The notes beneath the pieces were generated by a model. The model was given only the letters and a program-made list of their open reading frames with translations. It was not told the DNA's origin and did no database searches. From assembly GCA_002840835.1 (NCBI GenBank), contig PHCQ01000008.1, positions 61,444-125,443 on the forward strand: a stretch of DNA of 64,000 nucleotides. Reading direction: 5' to 3'. The stretch comes from Betaproteobacteria bacterium HGW-Betaproteobacteria-16. GTDB lineage: Bacteria > Pseudomonadota > Gammaproteobacteria > Burkholderiales > Burkholderiaceae_C. Positions 31,717-40,997 of the stretch are shown in pieces; within the stretch, counting starts at the first letter, position 1, and the number at the start of each line of letters is the position of its first letter. A program made the position numbers and the translations under genes.

Positions 31717-32907
31717 ATGTCCCACCTTGCTCTTCTCCCCACCCGGCGCACCGTGCTGGCCGCCAGCCTCGCGCTCGCGTCTGCCGCCTTCAGTGGCCAC
31801 GCGCTCGCGGCCGACCCCATCAAGATCGGTCTGGTCACGGCACTCTCGGGCCAGTCGGCACTGGCCGGTGAAGCCATCACCCGCGGGCTCACCATCGCCA
31901 TCGACGAGATCAATGCCAAGGGCGGCCTGCTGGGCGGGCGCAAGCTCGAACTGGTGCGCCGTGACGACGAAGCCAACCCTGCCAAGGGCGTGGTGGCCGC
32001 GCGCGAACTCATCTTCCGCGAGAAGGTGGCGGTGGTGTTCGGCGGGCTGGACACGCCGGTGTCCATGGCCATCGTGCCGCTGATGAACCAGGAAAAAGTG
32101 CCCTTCATGGGCCCGTGGGCGGCCGGCACCGGCATCACCAAGAACGGGGCCGAGCCCAACTTCGCCTTCCGCGTGTCGGCCGTGGACGAGATCGTCGACA
32201 TCGGCATGCTCGACTACGCGCAGAAGAATTTCAAGACCGCCAAGCCCGGGCTGATCCTGGTGAACAACCCCTGGGGCGAGAGCAACGAGCGCGGCCTGAA
32301 GGCGGCCATGCAGGCCAAGGGTGTCACGCCCGCCGGCGTGGAAAAATTCGAAGCCAACGACGTGGACATGGTGCCCCAGCTCACGCGCCTGAAGGCCGCA
32401 GGTGCCGACACGCTGTTCATGGTGGGCAACGTGGGCCCCTCCGCCCAGGTGGTGAAGTCGCTCGACCGCATGGGCTGGAAGGTGCCGATCGTCTCGCACT
32501 GGGGCCCGGCCGGTGGCCGCTTCACCGAGCTCGCAGGCCCGAACGCCAAGGACGTGCACTTCGTGCAGACCTACAGCTTCTTCGGCAAACAGTCGACGGT
32601 GGGCGAGCGCGTGATCGCCGCACTCAAGGCCAAGTACCCCGCCATCAAGGGCCCGGAAGACATCACCCCTGCCGTGGGCGTGGCCAACGCGTACGACGGC
32701 ATGCATCTGGCCGCGCTGGCCATCGCAGCGGCCGGTTCCACCCAGGGCGACGCGGTGCGCCAGGGCTTCTACAAGATCGGCAAGTACGAAGGGCTGATCA
32801 AGACCTACGAGCAGCCGTTCAAGGCCGGCGTGCATGACGCCGTGGGGCCGAGCGACTATGTGTGGGCGCAGTTCATTGACAACCGGATTGTGCCTGTGGG
32901 CTATTGA
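31717..32907 (+). CDS. Liv/amide-type ABC transporter substrate-binding protein
   Basis: 396 residues; ATG fixed by CAGGAG at 31704-31709. Signal peptide with RRT (LLPTRRTVLAASLALASAAF) cleaved near ALAADP. Peripla_BP_6 fold: IKIGLVTALSGQSALAGEAITRGLTIAIDEINAKGG, RRDDEANPAKGVVAARELI and AVGVANAYDGMHLAALAI. Family binds branched-chain amino acids, urea, short amides or aromatic acids. First gene of an importer operon under a sigma-54 promoter and divergent from an amidase operon, so the ligand is more likely a nitrogen source (amide or ureide) than leucine. Inference. Confidence 0.9.
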   Translation: MSHLALLPTRRTVLAASLALASAAFSGHALAADPIKIGLVTALSGQSALAGEAITRGLTIAIDEINAKGGLLGGRKLELVRRDDEANPAKGVVAARELIFREKVAVVFGGLDTPVSMAIVPLMNQEKVPFMGPWAAGTGITKNGAEPNFAFRVSAVDEIVDIGMLDYAQKNFKTAKPGLILVNNPWGESNERGLKAAMQAKGVTPAGVEKFEANDVDMVPQLTRLKAAGADTLFMVGNVGPSAQVVKSLDRMGWKVPIVSHWGPAGGRFTELAGPNAKDVHFVQTYSFFGKQSTVGERVIAALKAKYPAIKGPEDITPAVGVANAYDGMHLAALAIAAAGSTQGDAVRQGFYKIGKYEGLIKTYEQPFKAGVHDAVGPSDYVWAQFIDNRIVPVGY

Positions 32908-32993
32908 GCCCCCACGCTCCGCCGCTGCGCGGGTCGCTGCCCCCCAGGGGGGCTGCACACCAGTGGCCCGGCAGAGCCGGTTCCACGGTGTGT
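32908..32993 (+). repeat. double-hairpin intergenic repeat, copy 2
   Basis: Begins directly after the binding-protein stop codon: GC-rich start, CCCCCC-A-GGGGGG hairpin, then ACCAGTGGCCCGGCAGAGCC continuing to CACGGTGT (32959-32991), nearly identical to copy 1. It separates the binding-protein gene from the permease and may set their expression ratio. Confidence 0.7.
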
Positions 32994-33084
32994 GCTGGAC
33001 TGCTCCCCCTCTTGCCTCGGCTGTTTTCGTTGAGCTGGCGTTTGCGTGTCGCTTCTGCCTTGCCGCCTTCTGGACTCATGAACC

Positions 33085-33963
33085 ATGTTTGAAATTTCTG
33101 CGCTGATCAGTGGCCTGGGGCTGGGCAGCATGTATGGGCTGATGGCCCTGGGTTTTTATGTGACGTATGCCGTCTCGGGCACAGTCAACTTCGCGCAGGG
33201 CAGTTCCATGATGCTGGGCGCGGTGCTCACCTACACCTTTGCCCAGACTTTGGGCTGGCCGGGTTGGGCGGCGGTGTTGCTGGCGCTCGCCTTGTGTGCG
33301 TTGTATGGCCTGCTGGTGGAGGTGCTGGCGGTGCGGCCGTTCGTGAACCGGGGGTCTGACGCCTGGCTCATGGCCACGGTGGCGCTGGGCATGGTGCTGG
33401 ACAACGTGGCCATGTTCACCTACGGCAAGGAACCACGCAGCCTGCCTTCGCCGCTGGCGCAGTCTTCGCTGGAAATGGGTGGTGTGAACCTGGGCGTGTA
33501 TCCGCTGCAGCTGGTCATCCCGGTGGTAGGCCTGGCGCTGGCTGCTGCGCTGCACTTGCTCTCGCGCCGCACGCGCTGGGGCACGGCCATGCTGGCGGTG
33601 GTGCAAAACCGCGCTGCTGCGCGCCTCATGGGCATTCCCATCCGCCGCGCCGTGGCGCTGGCGTTTGCACTGTCCACGCTGTTCGCCGGTGTGGCCGGCG
33701 TGCTCATTGCACCGTTGTTCAACGTGGCCTCCGACATGGGCACGCTGTTCGGCCTCAAGGCCTTCGCCGTGGCCATTCTGGGTGGCATCACCAGCGCCTG
33801 GGGCGTGATGATCGCCGGCCTGCTGTTCGGGGTGGTGGAGGCACTGATCACGTCCACGCTGGGGTCGGGCTACACGCAGATCCTCACGTTCGCGCTGGTG
33901 ATTGTCGCGCTGGCGTGGCGGCCCAACGGTCTGTTCGGCCGTGCCGAGGTGAAGAAGGTATGA
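33085..33963 (+). CDS. Liv-type ABC transporter permease (LivH-like)
   Basis: 292 residues, about eight membrane helices. LivH features: GLGLGSMYGLMALGFYVTYAVSGTVNFAQGSSMMLGA at the N-terminus and the EAA-like loop AVVQNRAAARLMGIPIRRAVALAFALS. Its stop overlaps the next start (ATGA), so translation is coupled to the LivM-LivG-LivF fusion, its obligate partner. Confidence 0.92.
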   Translation: MFEISALISGLGLGSMYGLMALGFYVTYAVSGTVNFAQGSSMMLGAVLTYTFAQTLGWPGWAAVLLALALCALYGLLVEVLAVRPFVNRGSDAWLMATVALGMVLDNVAMFTYGKEPRSLPSPLAQSSLEMGGVNLGVYPLQLVIPVVGLALAAALHLLSRRTRWGTAMLAVVQNRAAARLMGIPIRRAVALAFALSTLFAGVAGVLIAPLFNVASDMGTLFGLKAFAVAILGGITSAWGVMIAGLLFGVVEALITSTLGSGYTQILTFALVIVALAWRPNGLFGRAEVKKV

Positions 33964-36488
33964 GCGCCGTGAACACCGCATCCAACCGTCAGTGGCTCGG
34001 CCTGGGCACGCCGGGCCAGATCGCCACCGTGCTGCTGCTTCTGGGCATGGGCGCTGTCATGGCACTCACCGTGAACGGCTACTGGGTCTTCGTGCTTGCC
34101 AACGTGGCCTTGCTGGCCGTGGTGGGCATCGGCCTGAACGTGCTGCTGGGCCTGAGCGGGCAGGTGTCGTTCGGCCACGTGGGCTTCTTCGCCATCGGCG
34201 CCTACACCGTGGCCATCCTCACCACCAAGGCGGGCTTCAGCTTCTGGCTGGCCTGGCCGGTGGCGGCGGTGCTGGGCGGGCTGGCCGGTGCGCTGCTGGC
34301 CTTGCCGGCGCTGCGGGTGAAGGGGCCGTACCTGGCCATGATCACCATCGCCTTCGGCTTCATCGTCGAACACGGCATCGTGGAAGCCAGCGGCCTCACC
34401 GGCGGGCAGAACGGCATCATGGGCCTGCTCGCCCCCTCGCTGGGTTTTGCCCAGGGCGAACGGGCCGTGGCCCTGCTGGCCATTGCCACCGTGGGCGTGG
34501 CGCTGGTGCTGTTCACCTGGCTCTCACGCGGCACCTGGGGCGCGGCCATGCGTGCCGTGCGCGACGCCGAAACCGCTTCCGAATCCGTGGGCCTGAACCC
34601 GCTGGTCATCAAGACCGTGGCCTTCGCCATTTCGGCCGTGTTCGCCGCTGCGGCGGGTGCGCTGTTCGCACCGCTCTCCGGCTTCGTCACGCCGCACACC
34701 TTCGGCTTCCTGCAGTCGATCCTGTTTGTGCTGGTGGTCATGCTGGGCGGCGCCGGTTCGGTGGCCGGGCCGCTGGTGGGTGCGCTCATCGTGGGCCTGC
34801 TGCCGGAACTGCTTTCCGGCATGGAGGAATACCGGCTGCTGATCTTTGGCGTGCTGCTGCTGGTGGTGCTGTGGGCCGCGCCCGACGGCGTGGCCGGCCT
34901 GGTGCGGCGCGTGCGTGAACGCCTGTGGCCGCCCAAGACCGCAGTTGAAGTGGACACCCCGGCTGCATTGAACCTGCCGGCCCGCAAGCGCCAGCCCATG
35001 GAGGCCCAGGGCATCACCATGCAGTTCGGTGGCGTGCGTGCCGTGGGTGATCTGCATTTCACTGCGGCCACCGGCGCGGTCACCAGCCTCATCGGTCCCA
35101 ACGGCGCGGGCAAGTCCACCGCGCTGAATGTGCTGGGCGGCTTCTACCTGCCCACGGCCGGCGCCTTCGCCCTGGGCACCCAGGCACTCACCGGCCGCTC
35201 CGCCATGCAGATCGCCCGCAGTGGCGTGGCGCGCACCTACCAGACCTCTCAGCTGTTCGGCTCGCTCAGTGTGCTGGACAACGTGGTGCTGGCCATGAAC
35301 CGTGGCCGCCTGGGCGGCCTGCTTGGCGCCGCCCGCCGCACTTCGCCTGAACGCCTGCAGCATGCACGCGAACTGCTGGCCTTCTGCGGCTACACCGGAA
35401 ATCACCACACCCTGGCGGCCGACCTGCCGCACGTGGACCGCCGCCTGGTGGAAGTGGCCCGCGCCCTTGCCACCGATCCTGATGCGTTGCTGCTCGATGA
35501 ACCCGCCGCCGGCCTCTCGCACGAAGACAAGACCAGCCTGGGCACCCTGCTGCGCCGTATCGCGGATGCCGGTGTGGCCGTGCTGCTGGTGGAGCACGAC
35601 ATGGCGCTGGTCATGGGCATCAGCGACCACGTGGTGGTGCTCGACGCTGGGCAGCGGCTGGCACTGGGCACACCGGCGCAAGTGCAGGCGAATGAAGCGG
35701 TGCAGAAGGCGTACCTCGGCGAACAGATTGACGATGGCGCAGCGCCCCGCAGCGCCGACACCCAGGACCGGGCCGAAATGCTCGGCGTGGGCCAGCTGGT
35801 CGCCGGCTACGGCGCCGAGCCCGTGCTGCACGGCATCGACCTGCAGGTGCGGCGCGGTGAAGTGGTGGCCCTGCTGGGCGCCAACGGCGCGGGCAAGTCC
35901 ACCCTCATGAAAGCACTGGCGGGCCTGCACCGGCCCATCACCGGCGGCATCCACCTCGAAGGGCGCGAGCTGAAAAACATGGAGGCCGAACAGGTGGTGG
36001 CACAAGGCGTGGTGCTGGTGCCCGAAGGGCGCCAGGTGTTCCCCGAACTCAGCGTGCTCGACAACATCCGCCTGGGCGCCTTCCTGCAACCGGCCGACCG
36101 CGACGCGCGTGTGGAAGAACAGCTGCAGCGTTTCCCGCGCCTGCGCGAGCGCCTGCACCAGCGCGCCGGCTTGCTCTCTGGCGGTGAACAGCAAATGCTC
36201 GCGATTGCCCGCGCGCTCATGTCACGCCCACGCATCCTGCTGCTCGACGAACCTTCGCTGGGCCTGGCGCCCAAGGTCATCGCCGAACTGTTTGCCGCCC
36301 TCGACCGACTGCGCCAGGAAGGCATGACCCTGCTGCTGGTCGACCAGATGGCCGCGCTGGCGCTGAGCCTGGCAGACAGGGCTTATGTGATGGAAGGCGG
36401 GCGCATCGTGGCGCAAGGCACATCGGCCGAGATTGCGGCGGATGGAGCGCTGGCGGAGGCTTACCTGGGCGGTTCGAAGACAGTGTGA
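33960..36488 (+). CDS. LivM-LivG-LivF fusion: permease plus two ATPases of a Liv-type importer
   Basis: 842 residues in one frame. Residues 1-310: LivM-type permease (LNVLLGLSGQVSFGHVGFFAIGAYT; loop AVRDAETASESVGLNPLVIKTVAFA). Residues about 343-590: first ATPase, Walker A GPNGAGKST (about 378), Walker B ALLLDEPAAG, H-loop VEHD. Its signature is LPHVD in place of LSGGQ. Residues about 605-842: second ATPase, Walker A GANGAGKST (about 639), signature LLSGGEQQ, Walker B ILLLDEPSLG. In most operons these are three genes. The degenerate first signature predicts one of the two composite ATP sites is weak or regulatory. Start ATG overlaps the livH-like stop. Confidence 0.9.
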   Translation: MSAVNTASNRQWLGLGTPGQIATVLLLLGMGAVMALTVNGYWVFVLANVALLAVVGIGLNVLLGLSGQVSFGHVGFFAIGAYTVAILTTKAGFSFWLAWPVAAVLGGLAGALLALPALRVKGPYLAMITIAFGFIVEHGIVEASGLTGGQNGIMGLLAPSLGFAQGERAVALLAIATVGVALVLFTWLSRGTWGAAMRAVRDAETASESVGLNPLVIKTVAFAISAVFAAAAGALFAPLSGFVTPHTFGFLQSILFVLVVMLGGAGSVAGPLVGALIVGLLPELLSGMEEYRLLIFGVLLLVVLWAAPDGVAGLVRRVRERLWPPKTAVEVDTPAALNLPARKRQPMEAQGITMQFGGVRAVGDLHFTAATGAVTSLIGPNGAGKSTALNVLGGFYLPTAGAFALGTQALTGRSAMQIARSGVARTYQTSQLFGSLSVLDNVVLAMNRGRLGGLLGAARRTSPERLQHARELLAFCGYTGNHHTLAADLPHVDRRLVEVARALATDPDALLLDEPAAGLSHEDKTSLGTLLRRIADAGVAVLLVEHDMALVMGISDHVVVLDAGQRLALGTPAQVQANEAVQKAYLGEQIDDGAAPRSADTQDRAEMLGVGQLVAGYGAEPVLHGIDLQVRRGEVVALLGANGAGKSTLMKALAGLHRPITGGIHLEGRELKNMEAEQVVAQGVVLVPEGRQVFPELSVLDNIRLGAFLQPADRDARVEEQLQRFPRLRERLHQRAGLLSGGEQQMLAIARALMSRPRILLLDEPSLGLAPKVIAELFAALDRLRQEGMTLLLVDQMAALALSLADRAYVMEGGRIVAQGTSAEIAADGALAEAYLGGSKTV

Positions 36489-36778
36489 AGGCGGGGTGGA
36501 TGCAGGAGCGCGCGTCGCCGCCATTTCTGTGTTGGGCACAATGCAGCCCAAACCCAAGGTCACTGCGGCGAACGAACGGTGATCCCGGATCACGCTCACC
36601 GCTCGTGTGCGTCCATTGCCATCAGGTGCCTTGCAAGCACTGATGCTCCGCCAGTCGAATCTTGTTTCAGCCCGAAATCTTGACGAGGCGCGTCAAACAC
36701 CCTGACGCGCTCATTGCGCATGAGCACGAAACCTACAGGTCCACACAGGCATCCGGCGCACCCCACTGAAAGCGACCG
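36489..36778. other. non-coding region with palindrome TTGACG-N5-CGTCAA
   Basis: 290 bases between the importer operon and the GT-C-like gene. It holds a 17-base palindrome, TTGACGAGGCGCGTCAA (36680-36696), about 85 bases before the next start, a candidate operator. No T-run terminator or clear promoter pair recognised. Confidence 0.4.
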
Positions 36779-38437
36779 ATGAGTGAGCGCTCGCCCACCG
36801 GAACGCTGGAACGCTTCTTCCTGAGTCTGGGCGTTTGGGTGGTGGTCTGGTGCGCGGCATTTCTGGTGATCACTGCCTCCATGCGCGTGTGGAGCCTGGA
36901 AGCTCCGGTGGTGGCTGCAGTCTTGGCCTTTGCGACTTCCGCATGGGCTGTGCGGTGGAGTCTGGCGCCTTCGGCGCGCATGCTGCTGGCGGTATGCGCT
37001 CTGCTTGCATTGGCTGTTCTGGTCGCCGTGGGGATGGCATCGCTGTGGCGCGACATCTCTTATGACGGCCAGGCGATCCATTTTCCAAGTGCGCTGGAAA
37101 TCGCCGGAGGGTTGAACCCGTTTACCAGCCGACCCAGTATGTACGTTTCCGCCGTATATCCGAACGGCTTGTGGACGCTGCAAGGCTTTTTCATCCAGTT
37201 CGCGCCAGACATGGAAGCGGGCAAGTCGCCCGCCTGGATGTTGTGTCTGGCCAGTGTGCCCCTGGTGGTCGTGGCGCTGCGTATCCTGCGCGGCGCCTGG
37301 ACACCGGCGGTTTTTCTGGCTGCCCTGGTGGTGCAGGCCAACCCGGTGATGGTGCTTCAGCTCACCTCTTTCGAGCTCGATGGTGTCGTGTATTCGCTGC
37401 TTGTGATCGCCGTGGCGGGTGCCATCCTCCTGTCCGACATTGCGTACCGTCGCGTGGGTCTGATCGCGTTGTTTTGCGCCATCCTGCTGCTGGTGAACAC
37501 CAAGATCACCGGCCTGTACTGGGCCGGCGTCGTGGCCGGGGCCGTGCTGGTGCAGCAGGCGGTGATGCATCGCAAATTGCCTGTTCCGCTGGGCCTGGGC
37601 CTGATGGGCACCCTGATATTGGCCGTGCTGCTGGTGGGGTGGCGGCCTTATGTGACCGTGCCCGTGGAGACCGGTCATCTGTTTGGCGCGAGCACCGCCG
37701 TGGTGGCCGGGCCGGCCAATCTGCAGCACGCTGGCCCCGGCACGCGTCTGGCCTACCTGCTGTGGGGTGAAAGCGGCAACCCGGTGGGCGAGGCGCTTGC
37801 CGAACTCAAATGGCCGTGGCAGTTTTCAGCGCCAGAGTTTGTGACCCTGCTGGACATTCGCGTGGGCGGATTCGGCCCCGGATTCGGCCTGCAGGCACTG
37901 GGCGCGCTGCTGGTGGCCATGGCGTTCACCTGGCGAAGCAGGCACGCATTGCGCCAGGGCCAACACTGGCTGGGTCCATACTGGTTCGGCATCATCCTGC
38001 TTGCGACCTGGTGGTTTCCTGCGTCGTGGTGGGCGCGGTTGGTGTCGCCCTTCTGGCTGGTCACGGTGTTGCCATTGGTCTGGCCTGTTGCCAAGGCGCC
38101 TGCGGTCCGGACCGGGCCGTCGCCGGTGGTGGCCGCAGGCTGGCTGCTGGTGCTGGTGGGGCTGGCGTTGAGCAGCGCGGCCACGCTGTCCACGCTACGC
38201 CTTTTGCATGGCTCTAACCAGGCCATCACGCAGGTGCTCGCGCAGGTGGCCACCCAGGGCACGGTTGTGCGCATCGTGCCGCTCAACGCCCTTGAACAAG
38301 ACCATGCGGCCCTGCTGTGGATGCAGCGCCTGCTTGAGGCAGGCATTTACCCCCGCGTTGGCGAGGCCGCCGGCTGCGCACAGGCACTGTTCGCGGTGGG
38401 CAGCGTTCAACTCTGCACGGACCCGGGCGGCCTCTGA
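36779..38437 (+). CDS. GT-C-like multi-pass membrane protein
   Basis: 552 residues with about eleven membrane helices and a short C-terminal soluble tail. The first large periplasmic loop contains WRDISYDGQAIHFPSALEIA, reminiscent of the acidic loop of GT-C glycosyltransferases (ArnT/PMT-like), which transfer sugars from polyprenyl-phosphate donors outside the membrane. No family is certain. Later helices FWLVTVLPLVW and AGWLLVLVGLALSSA complete the bundle. It stands just upstream of the surface-glycan genes, which fits such a role. ATG without strong ribosome site. Confidence 0.6.
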   Translation: MSERSPTGTLERFFLSLGVWVVVWCAAFLVITASMRVWSLEAPVVAAVLAFATSAWAVRWSLAPSARMLLAVCALLALAVLVAVGMASLWRDISYDGQAIHFPSALEIAGGLNPFTSRPSMYVSAVYPNGLWTLQGFFIQFAPDMEAGKSPAWMLCLASVPLVVVALRILRGAWTPAVFLAALVVQANPVMVLQLTSFELDGVVYSLLVIAVAGAILLSDIAYRRVGLIALFCAILLLVNTKITGLYWAGVVAGAVLVQQAVMHRKLPVPLGLGLMGTLILAVLLVGWRPYVTVPVETGHLFGASTAVVAGPANLQHAGPGTRLAYLLWGESGNPVGEALAELKWPWQFSAPEFVTLLDIRVGGFGPGFGLQALGALLVAMAFTWRSRHALRQGQHWLGPYWFGIILLATWWFPASWWARLVSPFWLVTVLPLVWPVAKAPAVRTGPSPVVAAGWLLVLVGLALSSAATLSTLRLLHGSNQAITQVLAQVATQGTVVRIVPLNALEQDHAALLWMQRLLEAGIYPRVGEAAGCAQALFAVGSVQLCTDPGGL

Positions 38438-38573
38438 CCGTCCTGCCGGTCATCCGGGCGACAGGCGCCGCTGCAGCATTTGTCTCCAATCTGTTGAAAG
38501 CGGCGGCATGGTTGTTACCAGATGCAAGCCATTGTTTACACTCAATCCAAATCCCATCACCTAGGAGCTTTCA

Positions 38574-39968
38574 TTGAGGCAAACGAAGGACACAGCACTT
38601 CCCCTGCCCAAGCCCACGCATTGGTTCGTGGCCCTGCTGGGCACGGTCGCCAGCGCGTCGGCCATCGCACAGGGTACGCCCGGCCTGCCCATGGAGCGCC
38701 AGGTGGACGACGCTTTCCGGCAAGTGCTGGAATCGCCCGGCGACCTGGGACGCACCGCGCGCTATGCGCAACTGCTGGTGCAGGCTGGCAACTACGAAGG
38801 CGGGGTGGCGGCGCTGGAAAGCCTGTTGCTGGACCCGAACGCGGCGCCCACCGTGCGGCTGGAACTGGCGGTGCTCTATTACCGCCTGGCCTCCTACGCC
38901 ATGGCAGAAGCGCTGCTGAACAACGCGCTGCAAGACGCGCGGCTGGTGGGTGAACAGCGGCAGTTCGCAGAGAACCTGCTGCGCGACACCCGCAAGCGCA
39001 ACCAGGTGTCCCGGCTCGATGGCCAGGTGATTCTGGGCCTGCGGGCGCAGACCAACCCCGCCTCGCGCACCTCGGAGTCCCAGGTGCTGGCCGCCGGCAC
39101 CCTGGTGCCGGTGGACCCGGCCTACCGCCCCAAGTCCGACACCGACGTGCAGGTGACCCTGCAACTGAACCACGAATACGACCTGAGCACCCAGAACGAA
39201 GCCACCGTGGTGAGCTCGCTGGTGGCCCAGGTGATCAAGTACAGCTCGTCTTCCGGTAGCCGCCTGCAACCCAACCAGGTCGACCCCTACAACCTGGCGC
39301 TGGCCGAAGTGACCAGCGGCGTGCGCTTCAAGCCGCTGCGCGACGCTTCCAGTGGCCTGACCCTGCGGCCCCACGTGATCGCCGCTGCACTGACCCTGCA
39401 AGGCAAGGACTTCCTCACCATAGGCGGGCTGGGGCTGGACGTGAACAACCGCATCAGCGAGCGCCTGCTGCTGGAAGCCGGCTTCGAACACCGTCAGTAC
39501 AGCTTCGCCACCCGCATCGACGTGCCCGACGCCGATGTGCTGGGCGGCCCCGACAACCTGCTGCGCGCGCGCCTGAGCCGCGAACTGGGCCCGGGCCGGG
39601 TGCTCAGTGGTGAACTGCGCGTCCGTGCCCACCGCACCGACCGCGCCGACTTCGACTACGACGCCTACGAGGCCCGCGTCACCTATTCCGCCACCTACGC
39701 CAGCCCGCTGGGCAAGGCCACCGGCCCCTGGACCACCTGGGTGTGGGGCAGCGCGCAAAGCCGCGACTACGCCGCGCCCGACCCAGCGGTCGACGCCCTG
39801 AAGGAACGCAGCGACACCGATTGGCGCCTGGGCGTGGGCAACACCGTGCCACTGACCGACAAGTGGTCGCTGCTGATGCAGCTGGAACACGCGCGCACGC
39901 GCTCCAACTTGCCCAACCACCGCTTGAAGAACACCTCGCTGCTGCTGGCCGTGTCTTACCGCCTCTGA
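38574..39968 (+). CDS. TPR and beta-barrel outer membrane protein (Slam/DUF560-like)
   Basis: 464 residues from a TTG supported by TAGGAG 6 bases upstream. Signal peptide to about residue 32 (SASAIAQ). Residues 40-140: tetratricopeptide-like helices (ARYAQLLVQAGNYEGGVAALESLLLDPNAAPTVRLELAVLYYRLASY). Residues about 150-464: amphipathic strands ending LLLAVSYRL, an outer-membrane barrel. The TPR-plus-barrel layout is that of surface lipoprotein assembly modifiers (Slam), which move substrates to the cell surface. Next gene is a FecR-domain exported protein, so the pair may form a display system. Confidence 0.7.
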   Translation: MRQTKDTALPLPKPTHWFVALLGTVASASAIAQGTPGLPMERQVDDAFRQVLESPGDLGRTARYAQLLVQAGNYEGGVAALESLLLDPNAAPTVRLELAVLYYRLASYAMAEALLNNALQDARLVGEQRQFAENLLRDTRKRNQVSRLDGQVILGLRAQTNPASRTSESQVLAAGTLVPVDPAYRPKSDTDVQVTLQLNHEYDLSTQNEATVVSSLVAQVIKYSSSSGSRLQPNQVDPYNLALAEVTSGVRFKPLRDASSGLTLRPHVIAAALTLQGKDFLTIGGLGLDVNNRISERLLLEAGFEHRQYSFATRIDVPDADVLGGPDNLLRARLSRELGPGRVLSGELRVRAHRTDRADFDYDAYEARVTYSATYASPLGKATGPWTTWVWGSAQSRDYAAPDPAVDALKERSDTDWRLGVGNTVPLTDKWSLLMQLEHARTRSNLPNHRLKNTSLLLAVSYRL

Positions 39969-40029
39969 GCCCGTTGTTCCCCGCAAGACCTGAACCCGTG
40001 AACCGAACCGACTGCTCCAGGAGCCCGCG

Positions 40030-40884
40030 ATGAGTCCTCCCATTTCCAAAGACTGGTGGCTGGCCGCCGCCCTGTCCACCGCCGCATTGCCCGCCGCTGC
40101 GGCACAGACCCCCCAGACCACCGCGCCCCGTGCCGGTGTGGTCACGGCCGTGTCGGCCGGTGCACCGGTGACCAGCAACGCCCAGACCCTGATGGTCGGC
40201 AGCCAGGTGATGCCCGGGCAGAAGTTCATCACCGGCCCCAACGGCCAGCTGCACCTGCTGTTCCTGGACCAGTCGGCCGTCACACTCGGGCCAGATTCGG
40301 AACTGGTGCTGGAAACCTTCGAGTTCGACCCGGCCACGCGCCAGGGTCAGATCCGCCTGGGCCTGACCAAGGGCCTGGTGCGGGTGGTGGGTGGCCAGAT
40401 CAGCAAGAACCAGCCCACGGTGGTGAGTACGCCGCAGGGCAAGGTGGGGATTCAGGGCGGGATTTCGGTTGTTGAGTCAAGTGGCAACAACACGAGTGCG
40501 ACCTTCCTCTTCGGTCAGCGCATGACTATGACGGACAACAGCGGCAATACCCAAAACATCACCCGGCCGGGTTTTGGATCTGCCCTTGGGGGCGGCGGCC
40601 TTGGCCCAACCACTCGGACGGATCCCAATACCCTTCGATCGACTCTGAGCAGACTGGGAGGCCCACCCGGGGGCTCTAGCGGTTCAGGCGGTAACAGCAA
40701 TCCGCCTCCTGCACCCACTGGCCAGTTGCTCATCACGGGCAACACGCCTGGCAGCGCCCCCAACCCCAGCGGGACGCTGGCCAACGACCGCCTGCGAACC
40801 ACGGTCACTAACAACGACATCGTCAATACGACGCGGACGCTACAAAACATCCTGGGTTCCGGGCAGGCACCGAACCAGTCCTGA
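40030..40884 (+). CDS. FecR-domain exported protein with low-complexity tail
   Basis: 284 residues after CAGGAG. Signal peptide ending AAAAQ (about 25). Residues 35-150: FecR domain (VTSNAQTLMVGSQVMPGQKFITGPNGQLHLLFLDQSAVTLGPDSELVLETFEFD ... VVSTPQGKVGIQGG). From about residue 140 the sequence changes to a Gly/Ser/Thr/Asn/Pro-rich tail without hydrophobic core, and codons change from strongly G/C-ending to mixed. This is a periplasmic or surface FecR protein, not a sigma regulator: no membrane segment or RpoE gene. The tail could be a glycan acceptor. Paired with the upstream TPR barrel. Confidence 0.75.
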   Translation: MSPPISKDWWLAAALSTAALPAAAAQTPQTTAPRAGVVTAVSAGAPVTSNAQTLMVGSQVMPGQKFITGPNGQLHLLFLDQSAVTLGPDSELVLETFEFDPATRQGQIRLGLTKGLVRVVGGQISKNQPTVVSTPQGKVGIQGGISVVESSGNNTSATFLFGQRMTMTDNSGNTQNITRPGFGSALGGGGLGPTTRTDPNTLRSTLSRLGGPPGGSSGSGGNSNPPPAPTGQLLITGNTPGSAPNPSGTLANDRLRTTVTNNDIVNTTRTLQNILGSGQAPNQS

Positions 40885-40997
40885 TCCCTCCCCCCCCCTC
40901 GCTCCTGACACCTGCCCCGGCCCGCCAGCGACCGGCGTGCCCTGCCCCAGGGCACGGCAGGTGAAGTGCCTTCACCTCTCACCGGACGATCGGACCC

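Noticed and set aside
31480..32958. N-terminal extension of the NTF2-like frame
   Set aside because: It runs antisense to the ABC binding-protein gene and across both sigma-54 promoters; the real protein begins at 31479.
35402..36488. Splitting the LivM-LivG-LivF frame into separate genes
   Set aside because: No stop, frameshift sign or internal start with a ribosome site between the domains; the frame is continuous.
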